Shown here one piece after another: positions 32,776-45,266 of a DNA stretch of 64,000 nt. Source of the DNA: Rusavskia elegans (lineage: Eukaryota > Ascomycota > Lecanoromycetes > Teloschistales > Teloschistaceae). The position numbers and the translations under genes are program-made. The notes beneath the pieces are model-generated. The model searched no databases. It saw only the letters and a program-made list of their open reading frames with translations, and was not told the origin of the DNA. Each line of letters opens with the position of its first letter. Within the stretch, counting starts at the first letter, position 1. Where the stretch lies: positions 62,001-126,000 of the forward strand of contig SAUG01000046.1 in assembly GCA_011316305.1 (NCBI GenBank), given 5' to 3'.

Positions 32776-34447
32776 CTTGAGTTTTTGTTTTGCTCCCACA
32801 AATTTCCGTTGAACTGTGGGGATCTCTTATATTCAACGATTCCTACTTAAAAATGATAGCGCTTCTATTCTTGTAGTACCTGCACGCGATCCCAAGCACA
32901 TTAGTGAAACGTTTCATGTGAAGCCTCCTGCAAGTGGGGATGATTTGCATAATTAACAAGCTCATCGGAACGCTTATTGAGCTCTTCGTCGCAGATCTCA
33001 TCTGGATCCTGATTATTATCAAGTTTATGACCCCTTAGCCCCATATACGTGCTGAATCACCGATTTGCGACCCAAGTAAGCGAGACCTAATTTGGTGTTT
33101 TGGCACAGATGTTGTTTGCAATACGGACATGTCCTGTCCTGAAATTTCCACTGATACTAGATCGATGACACGACTCCCTATCAATGTGGCAGAATACGTA
33201 GTCACATGCTATGTTCAGCATTGCCGCTTACTCCACCTCTCCAACAATATCTTTCTCCACACCCATCTCAGCCAAGCATATCGCTCCACAAAGTTCAATC
33301 TTGCCTTATCCTACCCGTGCTGGTAAACGTCCGTGGTCAGTCGGTTACCGAAAGATCTGATGTGGACCCCTGATACGGCGGCCTTCGATTTGAGATGTCT
33401 ACCGTAGCTGACATTGATACTATGGGCTGCAGGACATGAAACTTTCATCCTTTCAAGCATGAGTAAATCTTCTAGGTTCCTAGGGTACCCTCTGCGATGG
33501 TCCGGCCCTGCTTAGGATATCCTATCAAAATTCCCCCCATCAATACATCGATTTCCTTCATTTTCCCTGGATCTACAAACATTTCTCTCTCAACACAGTG
33601 AGCAACTCGATTGTTCTAGGGCACGTAGGAATGTCACATATTTTTTCCAGCCTTTGTCATCTGTGAAAGCATCTAAAGTCGACTAAGGTAAGATTCTTCA
33701 AGCTATGAGCTCGCAAAGTCTCGTCTGCTCCTTTACACACGACAATGCTAGGCCGTTTGAGTCATCGATTTCTGCGACCTAAGGGGAATGAAGACAGTGA
33801 CCATCGCCTGCTATTTAACTCCATATTCCCAATAAGGCCTCTCAAGTAACCAGCCGATCACCAAGAGAATCCAGCTTGTCCGTCTCTTCTCATTTGAATC
33901 GATAAACGCATTTAATCTTGATCTGAAAACTTCTGTGTTCCCGAGATCGACTCGCTCGAGCCTGGGCAAACCTTTGTAACATGTAATACGGGAGCAGATA
34001 CCTGACGAAGTCTACTGGAATCGTACAGACCCAGGCGAATATACTTTTACCGGATCCTGCTGTCCATTAAGCTGATTTTGGCATGTAGCAATTGTGAGTA
34101 AGCGCTTTATATGGAGAAGTGGAGCATAGAGATACAGACACTTTGCACGGATGTACGGGAGTGCCTTGAGACGCTTCACCGATGTCTCTACATCTTCACC
34201 GGCACGTCTGGCACGGTTGTAACCCAGCGAGTTCAACGACCTTTAACGTAAACCGTATCTTTCATGGAAGCTGCGCTATATGTACTACATATCCTCGACT
34301 TGAAATTGATGAAGATGGTGGTAAAAGACCGTGATTAAGGAAGGATGAGATGAAGAAATGAGCCAATTTTCAGCTTGGCCCTTGGCCTCGCGGATGCTTT
34401 TCCCAACCGAACACGACGAGGCCTTTTGACCTATTCTGTGTCGTTGC
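32776..34447. other. Long gene-free stretch
   Basis: About 1.7 kb between two minus-strand genes. Base composition is similar to other intergenic DNA here, with no RIP-like CpA loss. Short frames such as 33129-33326 and 34012-34236 have no motif. No tRNA, repeat or transposon remnant recognised. Confidence 0.5.
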
Positions 34448-34919
34448 TTATTCAAGCCTCTGTATAGGAGTCTTCTCATCAGTGACCACCGGTATGCCCT
34501 GATAATCGACTGGCACACCCAATCCGCAGATGTGAGAGGTCTGAGGCATAAAGGTATTCTCCTCGTTAATGATCGGAACATTCTGGAAATCGACCTGCAC
34601 ATGCGGCCCTTGAACGGGAGGACCCTCTAGCTTCTTGCCGATGCCACTGTCTGCAGGCCGAAGAGGGAGTGGCGTATAACCCTCAATAGATTTTGGATCA
34701 GCAGCCGGGACTTGAGCTTCCTTTTCCAAAGCGAGCTCTTTGGAGAACGCGTCATCCTCCGTGCTAGACTTGTCTTTGTCTTTGCCAGAATCGTTGCCCA
34801 TGTCATCTCTGAGCGCTTTGATCGTTTTCTTCAATTCCCTCCACAGCTCGTAATCGTTCAGATCCTTATCACCGTCGCCTCCGCTGTGGCCCCAGCCCTC
34901 TTCCGTCTTGTCTACTTCC

Positions 34920-34955
<36 letters not shown>

Positions 34956-36552
34956 CTCCTTCTCAGGGCAATCGCCAACAAAGTAGCCACAAAAGCTTCT
35001 TGCATATAAGCAAAGCTAAACCCATCGGTAATTAGAGCCGCTGCAGGACAGATCTTTGCTGGGAATTCGACGTCGACCTTCTTATCCTTGAGTCTTCTGC
35101 GCCAGAATTGGCAGTAGAGCTTGCGTTCCTCTTCCGAGGGGAGCGGAAAAAGGTATTTACGGTCAAAGCGAGAAGGTCGGGATGAAAGACCTGCGTCGAG
35201 CTTGTCAAGGTGGTTAGTCGATGCGACCATGAAGATACCGTCGTTATTTTCCAGGCCCTGGGATGGAGTTGTTAGTATCAAAAAGTGTAGCGATGCTTAT
35301 GGTCCTGGGGACGGATTTGGAGCTAAATAAGGGAAGGAAGCAAGAGCTTACGTCGACTTCATTAAAGAAGTAGCTTCGCGTGTTTTTCGTGACAATCGTG
35401 TCAATATCTTCGAAGATCAGGAGGCAGGGCGACATATACCTAGCCTGTTGAAAGACACGCCGGATAGACCAGGTGCTCGTAGCGGACTTTACGTAGAGAC
35501 TTGGAATCGAAAGTCCATTACTTCTGAACAGTGAATTCATCAAGGCCTTGATGGAGATGGTTTTCCCGTTTCCTGCCGGCCCTACGAGGTTATTGCATTT
35601 AGTATACGTGTTTCTTGTCTGCTGAAGAGCTACAAGCCACAATACGCAAGGAAGACACACGTACCATGGAAAATGACCCCTCTCTTCCAGGAGACCCCAA
35701 GGTTCTTGTAGATCTCTCGACTATCGAAGAACTTATGCATCAAGCTCGTGATCTGCTTCTTCATTCCTTCGTTCAAAATCACGTCATCCCAGCTGGCATT
35801 CTTCACCTGGTCATACAAGGCTCGGCTCCGAAACCAATACCCATCGTAGACGTAAACCCACTTATCCCCTGGTGGGGGAGGGATCTGCCATTTTCCGATC
35901 GCCCGGAGCAATTCGTCTGTCTTTCCATTCATTGACATGATTGTTTCTCCCTCGGATGGCTCTTTGAGAATGTACTGCCTAGTCTCGTAATAATTGATAT
36001 AGACAACATAGACGATGAAATACTCGTCGCCCCATTTGTAGAGGTATTTGGCGAAGGTCCGAGATTCGCCAACGGAGGTTCCGAAGACATAGCGTGTACG
36101 GAGGACCGACTCATTAATGATGTCGAGAGTAGCGGTTGCGTGGCCGGCGAATGCGAACGCGAGGAGATTGACTGGAGAGGGGTATTTGGTTAGCTAGAAG
36201 ATCTGGTTGAGATAAGGATAGCAAGGGGAAGCGGAGGGAGGAATATACCATTTCTGTCCACTGTGCTTGTGAGAGCCAGCTCAGGGTACTGGCGGCGGAG
36301 AGCGGCTTGAAGATATACATTGAGGTCGTAACTCTTGCCAGAATTAACGTTGACGTAGTCGTCAAGGTTCTGGTGGTGACTAGAGGTAGTGACAAGCGTG
36401 TAAGCTTCAGAGTCCAACATTGTCATTGTAGCTGCACGACTGACGTTGTTAGGCCCGGCTGGGTCTCTATGTGCTTTTGAGAAGATATCGAGGATTTTAT
36501 AGAGATTAGCCCTTCCAAAGGAGCCAACTCCTGCAGGCAACAGTGTGTCCAT
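34448..36552 (-). CDS. AAA+ ATPase of a filamentous-fungal family
   Basis: Four exons on the minus strand: 36552-36249, 36171-35665, 35581-35352 and 35257-34448, giving 616 residues. The AAA core is assembled across two introns: RGVIFHGPAGNGKTISIKAL (Walker A), CLLIFEDIDTIVT (Walker B), NEVDGLENNDGIFM, ASTNHLDKLD (sensor 1) and SSRPSRFDRKYLFPLPSEEE (arginine finger region). Before it, YVYDGYWFRSRALYDQVKNA and SWDDVILNEGMKKQI resemble the N-domain of fungal AAA ATPases that are loosely annotated as BCS1- or proteasome-like. An Asp/Gly run coded by a 9-nt repeat follows the core. The C-terminal 130 residues are acidic and contain two similar units ending FQNVPIINEENTF and YQGIPVVTDEKTP. Substrate and location are unknown. 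Confidence 0.8.
34921..34956. repeat. Four tandem 9-nt units coding Asp-Gly-Asp in the AAA+ gene
   Basis: CGCCGTCAT is repeated three times, with a fourth unit ending in C. It encodes the acidic DGD run on the minus strand, in frame. Confidence 0.85.
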
Positions 36553-37245
36553 GTTGGTCGTGGGCTATCCAACAGAGGCGCATGCGCTTGGGATCTGGAT
36601 CCCTGTGTCTCCAAACAGCTTCCACCAGTCACAGACCACAGTACGTGTCATTTTGAGTACTTAGCCGGAGCTGCTGGTACTGAGATGAGATGTAAAATGT
36701 TGTGTCGATAAACACCTTGGAATTCCAGTCGCAGAGGGCAGCGTCATGGGGCTGTCACGTGCATCCTATTACTTGCTGTCCGATTTCCACCTCTCCTGAA
36801 ATTGACCAAGGAGCAGTGCACAAGATGAAAGGGTCATTGGTCTAGTTGTGTTGTACCAGCGAGCTAAGCTCATGTTTAGATCCGATTTAGAAGCTCGTCG
36901 TATCGCAGTCAAACGTACTATGGGGCGTGTGACAGTCGGTACCTCAATAGAGAATCTCGCTTTGACAATTGCTTGAACTTACCAAATAGCTATTTTTTCC
37001 GCATTCAGCAGTGTCTGAATCGAGCGATAGAGTATAAGAATACGATAAATTTTCCTTTCAGTGTGACTGGCTGTATAGACTGAACCCTGGCCACAACTAC
37101 CTTAGAGTTGGAGGTGATAACTCCCGTGGATTGGCTGATACACAGCTAGTCATCCATTCGATCGCTGTCAGGACCTAGAACGTAAACGGCAGTGCCCAGG
37201 TAAGGTCCAAATCTGCATTAACACCAGGGTTCCATCCCAATCCGA
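36553..37245. other. Intergenic upstream of the AAA+ gene
   Basis: About 690 bp. A TGGTCTAG string near 36,838 resembles a tRNA A box, but no B box or cloverleaf follows. Nothing called. Confidence 0.5.
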
Positions 37246-38596
37246 CTACTCCTCGAATGTCTCCCTAAAGCTCACCTTCACCGGACCCTCCAACTCCGGC
37301 ACTTCCCCGGGCCACTGGCTCTCAATTTTCGACATCTGCCCATCCATCAAATGATCCACGTTCAACCTCGTACTCCGCACAATATTGTAACTAAACCCTT
37401 TCTTCCGCTCCACCTCATCTCCCTTCGAGATATCACTGTCCTTCAAACTGCTCCCGGCTCCACGATGCGAGTCGACTATTTGTGGGAACACACCGATACA
37501 CCTGAAAGCACGCGTGTGATCGTGGCACATATCGTGTATGCCGAAGTCGACAGGGCCGTGGTAGTACGACATGCTAAGGTAGAACAATATCTTTTGGGCA
37601 CCGCGGTAGCTGAGGGCGTACGCATACAGGCAAGTCCCGCCGTCGGAGGCATACATGATACGCGTAGTGTTGTCGTAATGTGTCATATCAGGGATCTCGC
37701 CCATATTGAAGCGGTGAGTGAAGGGGGTGGTGGAAGGGTCGTTTTCAAAGAGGACGCGGCGCGGGTCATCTTTGATAGGGGAAAGAGCACAGTGGCCAAG
37801 CCAGAGGAGGTCCCAGTCGTCGCCATATGGGGAGTGTGGCGTGGCACCGGAAGGAGTATTGAGTAGCCATTGGGAGCCGAGGGCGAAGTCTAGGAGTTGG
37901 GAGCGAAAGGAGATGTCCCAGTCCGAATCGTCTTCGAATACAAGCGCGGAGGAGAGCCGGTTGTTCACGACGCTGTTGTTGTTTAGCTTCTGGAGGAAAC
38001 CGAATAGTCTGCCAAGGCTTCGTACTTGTGTGCAGCTTGCATGTGAGAGCGCCAGCATCCGACGGTGGCATCGTGGGCGGGGCCATCTTTGAAGGGCTGG
38101 ATCTGGCGTTAGTTGGTTGGCTCGAAAGTCCATGCTGTTCACCGGGCTGCTGACTTACGCCTGGAAGGGCTTTCGGAGACATGGCGGCCCCATGCTGTCC
38201 CGCAATAACTTCGAAGTTGAAGCCTGTCACTGAAGCTGAAAGCCGTATAGCGTCTAGCTTGTCGGTCCTTTTGGGCAAGTTGATAACGTAGATCTTCTCA
38301 AACTACAGCGACTTGATCAGCTCCGCGTTCATGGAGACTATGAAGAGTCAATATACGCCAAGCGTTTGGTTTTGGAGAGCCTTGAGGCTGGCTTCAGGGA
38401 GTCGGGTCTGTTTAGAGGCAGAGAACGCTGTAGTCCTCTCCTTGGTTGGCGACTTGCTGCTGGCTCCTTTGAAAGTGTTGACGTCGGTACGGCGCAACAG
38501 ATCATGTTTCCTCTGCAACAGAATTAGAGAGAGGAGAAAACAGATAGTCAAGCCAATGAAGAAAGTAGGCTTCTTCTGGGATTCTCGGAAAATCAT
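37246..38596 (-). CDS. Glycosyltransferase family 25 type II membrane protein
   Basis: Four exons on the minus strand: 38596-38357, 38302-38159, 38102-38026 and 37972-37246, giving 395 residues. Residues about 11-28 (TFFIGLTICFLLSLILLQ) are one membrane anchor after a short basic start, the topology of a Golgi type II enzyme. The GT25 domain starts with FEKIYVINLPKRTDKLDAIR, then IQPFKDGPAHDATVGCWRSH, ALVFEDDSDWD and DDWDLLWLGHC; C-terminal motifs include GGTCLYAYALSYRGAQKIL and VDFGIHDMC. GT25 includes LPS and collagen galactosyltransferases; fungal acceptors are unknown. The third intron could be read as a 36-bp intron, but that gives a stop, while a 53-bp intron ending CAACAG keeps the frame. 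The open frame upstream of that intron is an artefact. Confidence 0.83.
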
Positions 38597-39487
38597 GAGA
38601 GTAGGAATAATAGAGCTAATGGACGGGGATGGAGGATCTCAGTGAGTAAGGAATCAAAGTCAAGAAAGAGAGCGAGGATTAGGGAGTAAGACTTGATCAA
38701 AGCAGCACGCAAGGTGGGCAGGGGCGATGGAGCCATCTTAGGGATTGACAAATATCGCTTTACCCCAACAAGCACTCGAAGTGTTTTCAGGCAATGTAGA
38801 GATCCATTACAGGCACTTTTAATATCGGGGTGGATGGTTACTGGCAATTCATATGCATAGGAATCAGCACTCGTGCGAGGACACCATTCCCATAGCCAGA
38901 AATGGACGCCCCGTACGAGGTCTGTATGACAGTGGAAGTGCCAGCAGACGAAAGCAGACGAACACGATTTGAAAGGAAAAACAGGGTCGGGATGCGTCTC
39001 TGCAACTCGTGTTATACAACATACTGTCTTTACAGGCCTACACCTGCAGTCAGCCGCGATGTGATGATTACATCGGGTTGTCTCGGGGTGACGCTGGGTT
39101 CCCCACGTAACATCTGCTTTTGCTGTGGCGGTCAGGAAAGACGTCTAACAGCGGCCAATACCACGGTACCCTACAATTGATTCGGTTGCTGAGCGCTGGA
39201 TTATTGACGTGTTTTTCCAACCTGCTTGACGACGTGGATTATTGAAAAGCACGAAGGGTCTAGCTCCGGATGAACCTCGGACCATCTGAAACTGGCGATG
39301 AAACGCCTTGCAACGCGTCTCACCTCACTTTCGTCATGCTTTCGCGAGCCAGCCCTGTCAACACCTACCATCATCCAGATATCTGAAGGCTTGGTCTTCA
39401 AACCCAGAGAGACAATCGCCAAAGCCACAGCCCGTTCATTCACACTAGCTCGGCAAAGTGAACTGTTGCCTTTACAAGGACACGACC
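38597..39487. other. Divergent intergenic (GT25 / ankyrin gene)
   Basis: About 890 bp holding two promoters. Frames at 38902-39180 (+) and 39201-39530 (-) lack motifs. Nothing called. Confidence 0.5.
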
Positions 39488-40216
39488 ATGAGCGATGAGG
39501 TAAGAGAGTGTTGGCATACAACATCCTCAATATGAGCTTTGGGCGAATCGCTAATGGCCCATTGAATGTATTTAGGGCGCCACCCCTCGAGAGCTCGTCC
39601 TTGAAGCCTGCCGCCGTAATAATACCAGCCTTCTATCCGAGGTCCTCAAAGCTCTCAGCACGCCGCATGACATCGCGGACCTCTTAAACAACGCAAAAGA
39701 TGGGGTAGGAAACCATTGCTTGCACCTTGCTGCAACTTACGGTAGCTGTACGTCGACTTATTTTGTTTTACCATGAATTTTGTGCGCCTTTCGCCTGACT
39801 ACTCGCATTGAGTGTTTCATCAGGTTGAAATAGATCGCATTCACTGACTTCATCACTCAATCTCTCCAGACGACGTTCTTGATACCCTCCTCGACCAGGA
39901 AGACTTGGAAGTGGACCCTGTCGATCGCCTTGAACGAGACACCCCTCTCCACAAAGCCGTTCGCTTCATCAACACCCTTCCATCCTCCCAATGGGAATCT
40001 GCCTCTTCAATCGCCGATCTCCTTATTGACGCTGGTGCCGACCCAAGGATACGCAACAAAGCAAAGCTGAAACCGATGGACCTCGTTGATCCGAAGAACA
40101 AGGAATTGAGAAATGCATTGCAGAAGGCGGAGTATGCTATGACTGTGGGGGATGATGTGGTGGTGGGGGATGCTCCAGATGAGGGGCCAACTGGAAGTGC
40201 GAGTGATAGCGACTGA
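39488..40216 (+). CDS. Small ankyrin-repeat protein, Yar1-like
   Basis: Three exons: 39488-39499, 39576-39747 and 39870-40216, giving 176 residues. Exon 1 encodes only MSDE. Two to three ankyrin repeats are visible: ELVLEACRRNNTSLLSEVL, GNHCLHLAATYGSYDVLDTL, and RDTPLHKAVRF running to IADLLIDAGADPRIRNKAKL. The tail is acidic (DDVVVGDAPDEGPTGSASDSD-like, Asp/Glu/Ser-rich). Length, repeat number and acidic tail fit the Yar1 group; in budding yeast Yar1 is the dedicated chaperone of ribosomal protein uS3. The uS3 gene lies about 9 kb downstream in this window. Small ankyrin proteins are hard to assign, so Yar1 identity is only a candidate. Confidence 0.75.
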
Positions 40217-40598
40217 AAGTGAAGCGGCAGAAGTCGAAGAGAAGATGAGCGATTGCAAAACAGATGATGTGAATATTGCATAGCCTGGCGCTGAGTGTGA
40301 AAGGGATACCAAGCAGGAAATTTTGCTGGAGTTGTACAAGAGCAGCATTTTATTTACAAGAGCGAGGAGTCGTGAGCGGCGAGGCCAGTGGGTGATTCAA
40401 TTCGAAATGCACTCCCTCAACATAGTCTTCTGCAGGACAGACATGCGAAGTCCACCGCCAACGGATTCGATACCTCGAGGACCATCGTGAAGAGGAGTAG
40501 CCGTTGCTAGTATTGAAGGCGTGAAAATCATGAACTGGTGTCGTTCGAGGATGACCGCAACGGTGCAACAGAAGTCCCCAAGATTTTGTAAGCCATTA
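40217..40598. other. Intergenic, convergent ankyrin gene and NSE3
   Basis: 382 bp. Nothing recognised. Confidence 0.5.
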
Positions 40599-41889
40599 TT
40601 AATCACCACTCTCGCCTTCGTCGTCGTCGTCCTCCTCCTCGTTGTCTTCGTCACCTTCTGCTTCCTCATCAATCAACGCATTTCGGCCCCTCCTCGGAGT
40701 TGCTCGGGTCTTCGGTGTACTCTTACTTGCCTTGGTACTCCTTGTCCTACCCCCTGTCCCATTCTGCCGCCCTCCCCCCTCAGCTTCATCCTCCATCGCT
40801 CCATCGCCATCCGCTTGTATCTCCACCTCAGCCTCGCCTTCTTCATCTGGTCTGTTCTTCATCTCCACCCCCTCCCCCAAGCTCCTCACCAATCTCCTTT
40901 CCAATTCCTCCCTCTCCATCCCCACTTTCCCGAACACCTTTCTCACGCAACCCGCAATGCCGACTTCCCCCACTTCGGCCTTTCCCCTCGGCCCAACCAC
41001 ATAGTCCACACTTTCTTCACCCCCGCCGTCTCTTTCCCTGACTTTTACTATATACCCTTCCTTCTCCATCCGCTTCAACACCTTTTCTGTTTTCTCGCCT
41101 GATAGCACGTAGTTATCGGCGTTCATCCGCTTGAGAAGCTTTTCAAGGCGGGATTCTGGAATAGTGCCGCCGGGGGAAAGGTAGATGAGGGAGAGGATGA
41201 AGGTGTGGAGGCCGGTGTAGGCGGATTCAGAGGCGGAAGTGGGTACAGATGCAGGTGGCAAGATAGCGGGGGTTCGGAGAGCCGGAGGTATGGTGGATGT
41301 CAGAATGTAGGATTTGGAGGAGGAGGAGAGAGTGTTTTGGGTCTGGCTCCGCTGGGCGGCTGTCGAGTAGTAGACCTGTTAGCTTTCGCTCGAGACATGA
41401 GGATGCTCAAAATCATCCCATGGATGTCTTGAAGAGTGTTGTTACCAACCTCGTTTCTGGCTGATTGTGATTTTCTCTTTCTGGGGTAGCTCCGTCATCT
41501 GACAGCCGAATGTAGAGCGGAGTTGGTGATTTGCTTCTTCAAAGACGCTCTTAAACTGGCGTCCTGTGTGTGGTGCCATCACTGAGCTACTCATTAGCCT
41601 GGACTTCTATTTCAGACTACGCTTCGATCGAGCGTCGATTCCTTTTACCTTTGCTCGTAATGTCTGCCCTCCTTAAAGGCTGTCTAGAATACTCGCTCGC
41701 CAACGCCAAGCGTACGAGTTTCTTGACCATCTGCTCATGGCCACTCCCAGCTCCTTGTGTCTCGCCATCAAGCGCTGCTCCGCCATCATACGCGCCATCT
41801 GCGGAGGAGGCATCGGACGCTGCAGGCGACGGTCGCCGGCGTGTTGGTGGTGGTGAGGGCGATGTCTCGGCTTGCTGCTCGCTCTTCAT
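40599..41889 (-). CDS. nse3: Smc5/6 complex subunit Nse3 (MAGE family)
   Basis: Three exons on the minus strand: 41889-41649, 41563-41450 and 41359-40599, giving 371 residues. The MAGE homology starts with MVKKLVRLALASEYSRQPLR, continues across intron 1 with GRQFKSVFEEANHQLRSTFG and LPQKEKITISQKRAAQRSQT, then SYILTSTIPPALRTP, YTGLHTFILSLIYLSPGGTI and LLKRMNADNYVLSGEKTEKV. These are the winged-helix halves of Nse3, which with Nse1 and Nse4 binds DNA and links the Smc5/6 arms in DNA repair and replication. The N-terminal 50 residues are Ser/Pro/Ala-rich. The C-terminus is basic, then strongly acidic (Glu/Asp run before GESGD). The domain is split by the introns, so the C-terminal exon alone would look like an orphan. 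Confidence 0.87.
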
Positions 41890-42321
41890 TAGCCATCAAC
41901 ATTATGAAGAAGAAGTAACCACTGACTGATCGGCGTTTCCTAATTAGAGGCATATTGCAGACTCAATGCTCCAGTATGGTTGGCACACGCCTTTGGTGGA
42001 ACGCGTTGAACAGGCGCGACGGAGATAAGAAGCGGCTTTAATTTTAACGAATCAAGCGGCCCTCTGCCGGTCTGCCTGAGGTTACAAATTCAGGGGCATC
42101 GATAGACGCGTAGTCGATGTAAGTAGAGACGGCAGCTATCATTGTGCACGTAGCAGAGGTCCTCCAAACCTCACAGATGACGAACCAAATGTCCAGGGTT
42201 ACCCTTTCCCATGCTTAGGTACATCACACAGCATTTAGACCCTCAAAATCGATATTTCTATGTAGTGCCTTACACACTGTCCAGCTATTCGTAGTGACGG
42301 ACATCTTCGTCGCATCAAGTG
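41890..42321. other. Intergenic between NSE3 and FRS1
   Basis: 432 bp between two minus-strand genes. No tRNA, repeat or frame with support. Confidence 0.5.
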
Positions 42322-44621
42322 CTATAAGAATACCTCTATGTTAACCTCTAAAGTACTGACAGGATATCTAAAGACAGGCACCTGTTAAATTCTGATGTAT
42401 AAAGAGGACCAGAGAAGTGATGCTTACCTCAACTCAAACTTTTCTAACACAGTCGGATGCAGAATGCCAAACACGCCTATAACCTGCTCTTTCTCTTCTA
42501 TGCGCACGTGTATAGCTGCAGCATGGCCAGGGAAGAATGTAGGATCTGTCACCCCCAACGTCAGTAAGGAGTCCAGGGGATTTGTGAGATGCGGGAAATC
42601 ACCATCGACTTCCTCAATCCAGTATGCAGCCTCATCTACCCCTTTCGCTTGGAGGCCTTCCTCGCCCGTGACGAAAGCACTCTTCAACATTAACATGATT
42701 CGGTCCATCAGGCCATGGACGACCTCGAAGCCGCTGCTTTTTCCGTACCACGCAGCTGCAAAATGTCTCTCATTCCGGCTTTTGCGCTCCAGATCCATGT
42801 CCTTGAACGCCACGTCACTGACTTCAAAAACCTTCATTGGCACGCTATGATGCTTGTTTTCCCTGATAGTCTTTAAGAGACCCGGGAGTAAACTGGTACG
42901 TACTACTTGATACTCCGCGGTTTTGGGATTAGCGAGGCGGACTGCGGTCTTGCCGTTATCCTTCCGATTCAGCCAAGCAAAGTTCTCATCATGCGAGCAG
43001 AGGATGAGCGGCATGACTTCCGACCAGCCCGCCATTGCGGCCTCGATTCTGACAATATCACTTAGCTTGTTGATCATTAACGGCTGCGCTATCGTTCCAG
43101 ATTCGCTGGGGAAAGACCGAGGTAGCTTGTTGAAGCCGTACGCAATCGCAACATCTTCCATAATGTCCGCTTGATGCAATACATCAGCGCGGGTTGGCGG
43201 GACTTGTACATCTATAAGATCAGGAGAGGCACGCGAAGGTGAGGCTGCATATGACATGCGTTTGAGAAGGGAGCAGATGTCGGATGGTGTCAGTGATAGG
43301 CCGCAGCAATTGTTGATGTACGATACTTCGGCTTGCGTTTCTCGAGGTGTAAGATCGGGTGTCTCGCGAGACTGGTGATTGTGGGGAGACACAATTTTAA
43401 CAGGCTCAACGCTACGCGAACCCTGTTAGCGATAATGATTACAACATGGTGATGTCCGGTAACTGACGTGAAAGGCTCCTCCAGGTGCTGAGAAAACATT
43501 GAGACCAATATGTTCAAACATATTTCGAGTTTCGTCGGATCTGTTGCTGTCATATCGACGAAAACGTTTCTTGTATCGAGTGTGATCTTCGAATGATTCC
43601 CATTGATGATTGGAGGCATAGAGCATACTGTTCGTTTCGAGTCAAAGATTACTGGATATACGGGCGAATCTCTGATAATTGGCAGGTATCTTGACAGATG
43701 CCGATCAGCCTGCTCATGAGATTAGATTAGAGAGTCACAAGATTGAGCAGTGTGAAATTCACCTGGTAGAAATCCATTAATTCCACGGCGGTCATTGATC
43801 GTGATTGGTTTAAAGGGACGAAGTTGATGTCTTCCGGCGGCAGCGCTTCGTAGGTGAAGGGCCCTTCGATTGTATCCAGGTCGTGCGTCCCGATAGCGAC
43901 AAGGGATCGTTGGCGGGCAAGATTCTGGTGAAGTTTGTCTTGCAGAGCTATGAAAGAGTCGTAGCTCCCTTTGGTGAAATTGATGTTCCTCAAGACTGCT
44001 CCAGCAACATATGGACGTATTCTCGCCGTCTATATGTCTCATTAATTCTACACCAGAAATTGCTCATAGTCTTCATGCTCACATCCTTGCTAACATTTAT
44101 GATTTGAAGTTCGCCTTTAGGCGGTGCAACGAGGCGGTAGTCTGGAGAAGCCCGCTTTCCCCTGAATATGTTCAGCATCAATGAGATGCCCTCGAAGCAG
44201 AGCATATCGTATCTGCAGACTCTGTCAATATTGGTATCGTTTGCTGGGATGATGGCTTGCCCTAACCGATTTGCTGGGATCTCGATCTTAAGCTGCGCCG
44301 GTTCTTGCTTGCCATTGATGATAGGTCTTTGGCTTAAGGACGTCTAGACGTCTTAGTTCCTTGCTATCACAATGGCTTTCGCGGTGCTCACATCTTCATC
44401 GAGCTCGATCCCTAACCTCTCTCAGCCATGCCAACAAATGCAATCGACCAGTTGCATACCGAAATCGAAACACAGGTCATCGAAGTCTTCCGTTTTGTAA
44501 CTAGTATATGACCCAGTCAGCAGGAGGGTACTATCAGATGCAATCCGGCAACGAATCTGTCTACCTACTCCTGACCGAGAGCTTCGAATAGACGAGCCTT
44601 GTCAACGGCAATAGTCGGCAT
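42322..44621 (-). CDS. frs1: Cytosolic phenylalanyl-tRNA synthetase beta subunit
   Basis: Nine exons on the minus strand: 44621-44569, 44500-44460, 44411-44392, 44343-44267, 44212-44083, 44029-43763, 43709-43468, 43411-42428 and 42367-42322, giving 619 residues. The start reads [18 protein letters not shown], then [95 protein letters not shown] and [14 protein letters not shown]. The last exon adds [14 protein letters not shown]. This is the beta chain of the alpha2-beta2 enzyme that charges tRNA-Phe in the cytosol. Introns are 48-68 bp and each join keeps frame and motif. One coding exon is only 20 nt (completing GIELDED). The gene is complete and shows no damage. Confidence 0.93.
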
Positions 44622-45266
44622 AACGGCGCTTGATGTGCGGATTCTCTGCAAAAGACAGAGTTCTGAGGATCTTCTGCCTTGATAGGCGACTTTTGCTGAG
44701 GGTATGTTTGGCTTTCATCGAAATACGTGATAATTGGTGATTCTTGGCACAAATCTTATACAAATGCATAGCTTCGCCAAGCCATGCGTAGAGCTTTCCT
44801 CGCTTGGTCTTAGCGGCATCGTAGATCCATCTCCAAGCCAGCAGCAGAAGCTTCTTGTGTACATCAAACGCATGCACAGTATATTCGACTTCACAATTAT
44901 CATACAGTCACATCGACAGATCTTCCATTGGTCCAGCCTGGCGTAACATCGAACCAATATTCAATGTTCGCGCGAAAGAGTAGCTTTGAAAGCTAGGTAG
45001 GCGTCTCGCCAGCCTGCCATCTACTTGCAAGCTCTGCAGCAGTTTTGCTTCACGTTACTCTCGTGAATGATTCTGATAACATTGGTTCCTGTTAGTTATA
45101 CCTTCTCATCCTGGTCCTCACGCCGAAAAGCTCGAAGTCACCCGCCCAGGACCTCGGAGCATCTCAAATCCAAAACACTGGGATACTGGACAACTCGGAC
45201 TCCGCCATCGCTCGTCCCACCCTCCACGAAAGCGTATAGAGAGACAAATCCCCGGCTGTCTTTGTA
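44622..45266. other. Shared promoter of FRS1 and the PP2A-A gene
   Basis: A 645-bp divergent region. Overlapping minus-strand frames at 44,600-44,960 have no conserved motif. Nothing called. Confidence 0.5.

Noticed and set aside
36838..36880. tRNA-like A box (TGGTCTAGTTG)
   Set aside because: No matching B box (GGTTCGANTCC-like) and no cloverleaf can be drawn in the following 80 bases.
37973..38142. Minus-strand open frame starting MNSMDFRANQ as the true N-terminus of the GT25 enzyme
   Set aside because: It reads through two introns in the wrong frame; spliced exons restore the membrane anchor and YVINLPKRTD motif.
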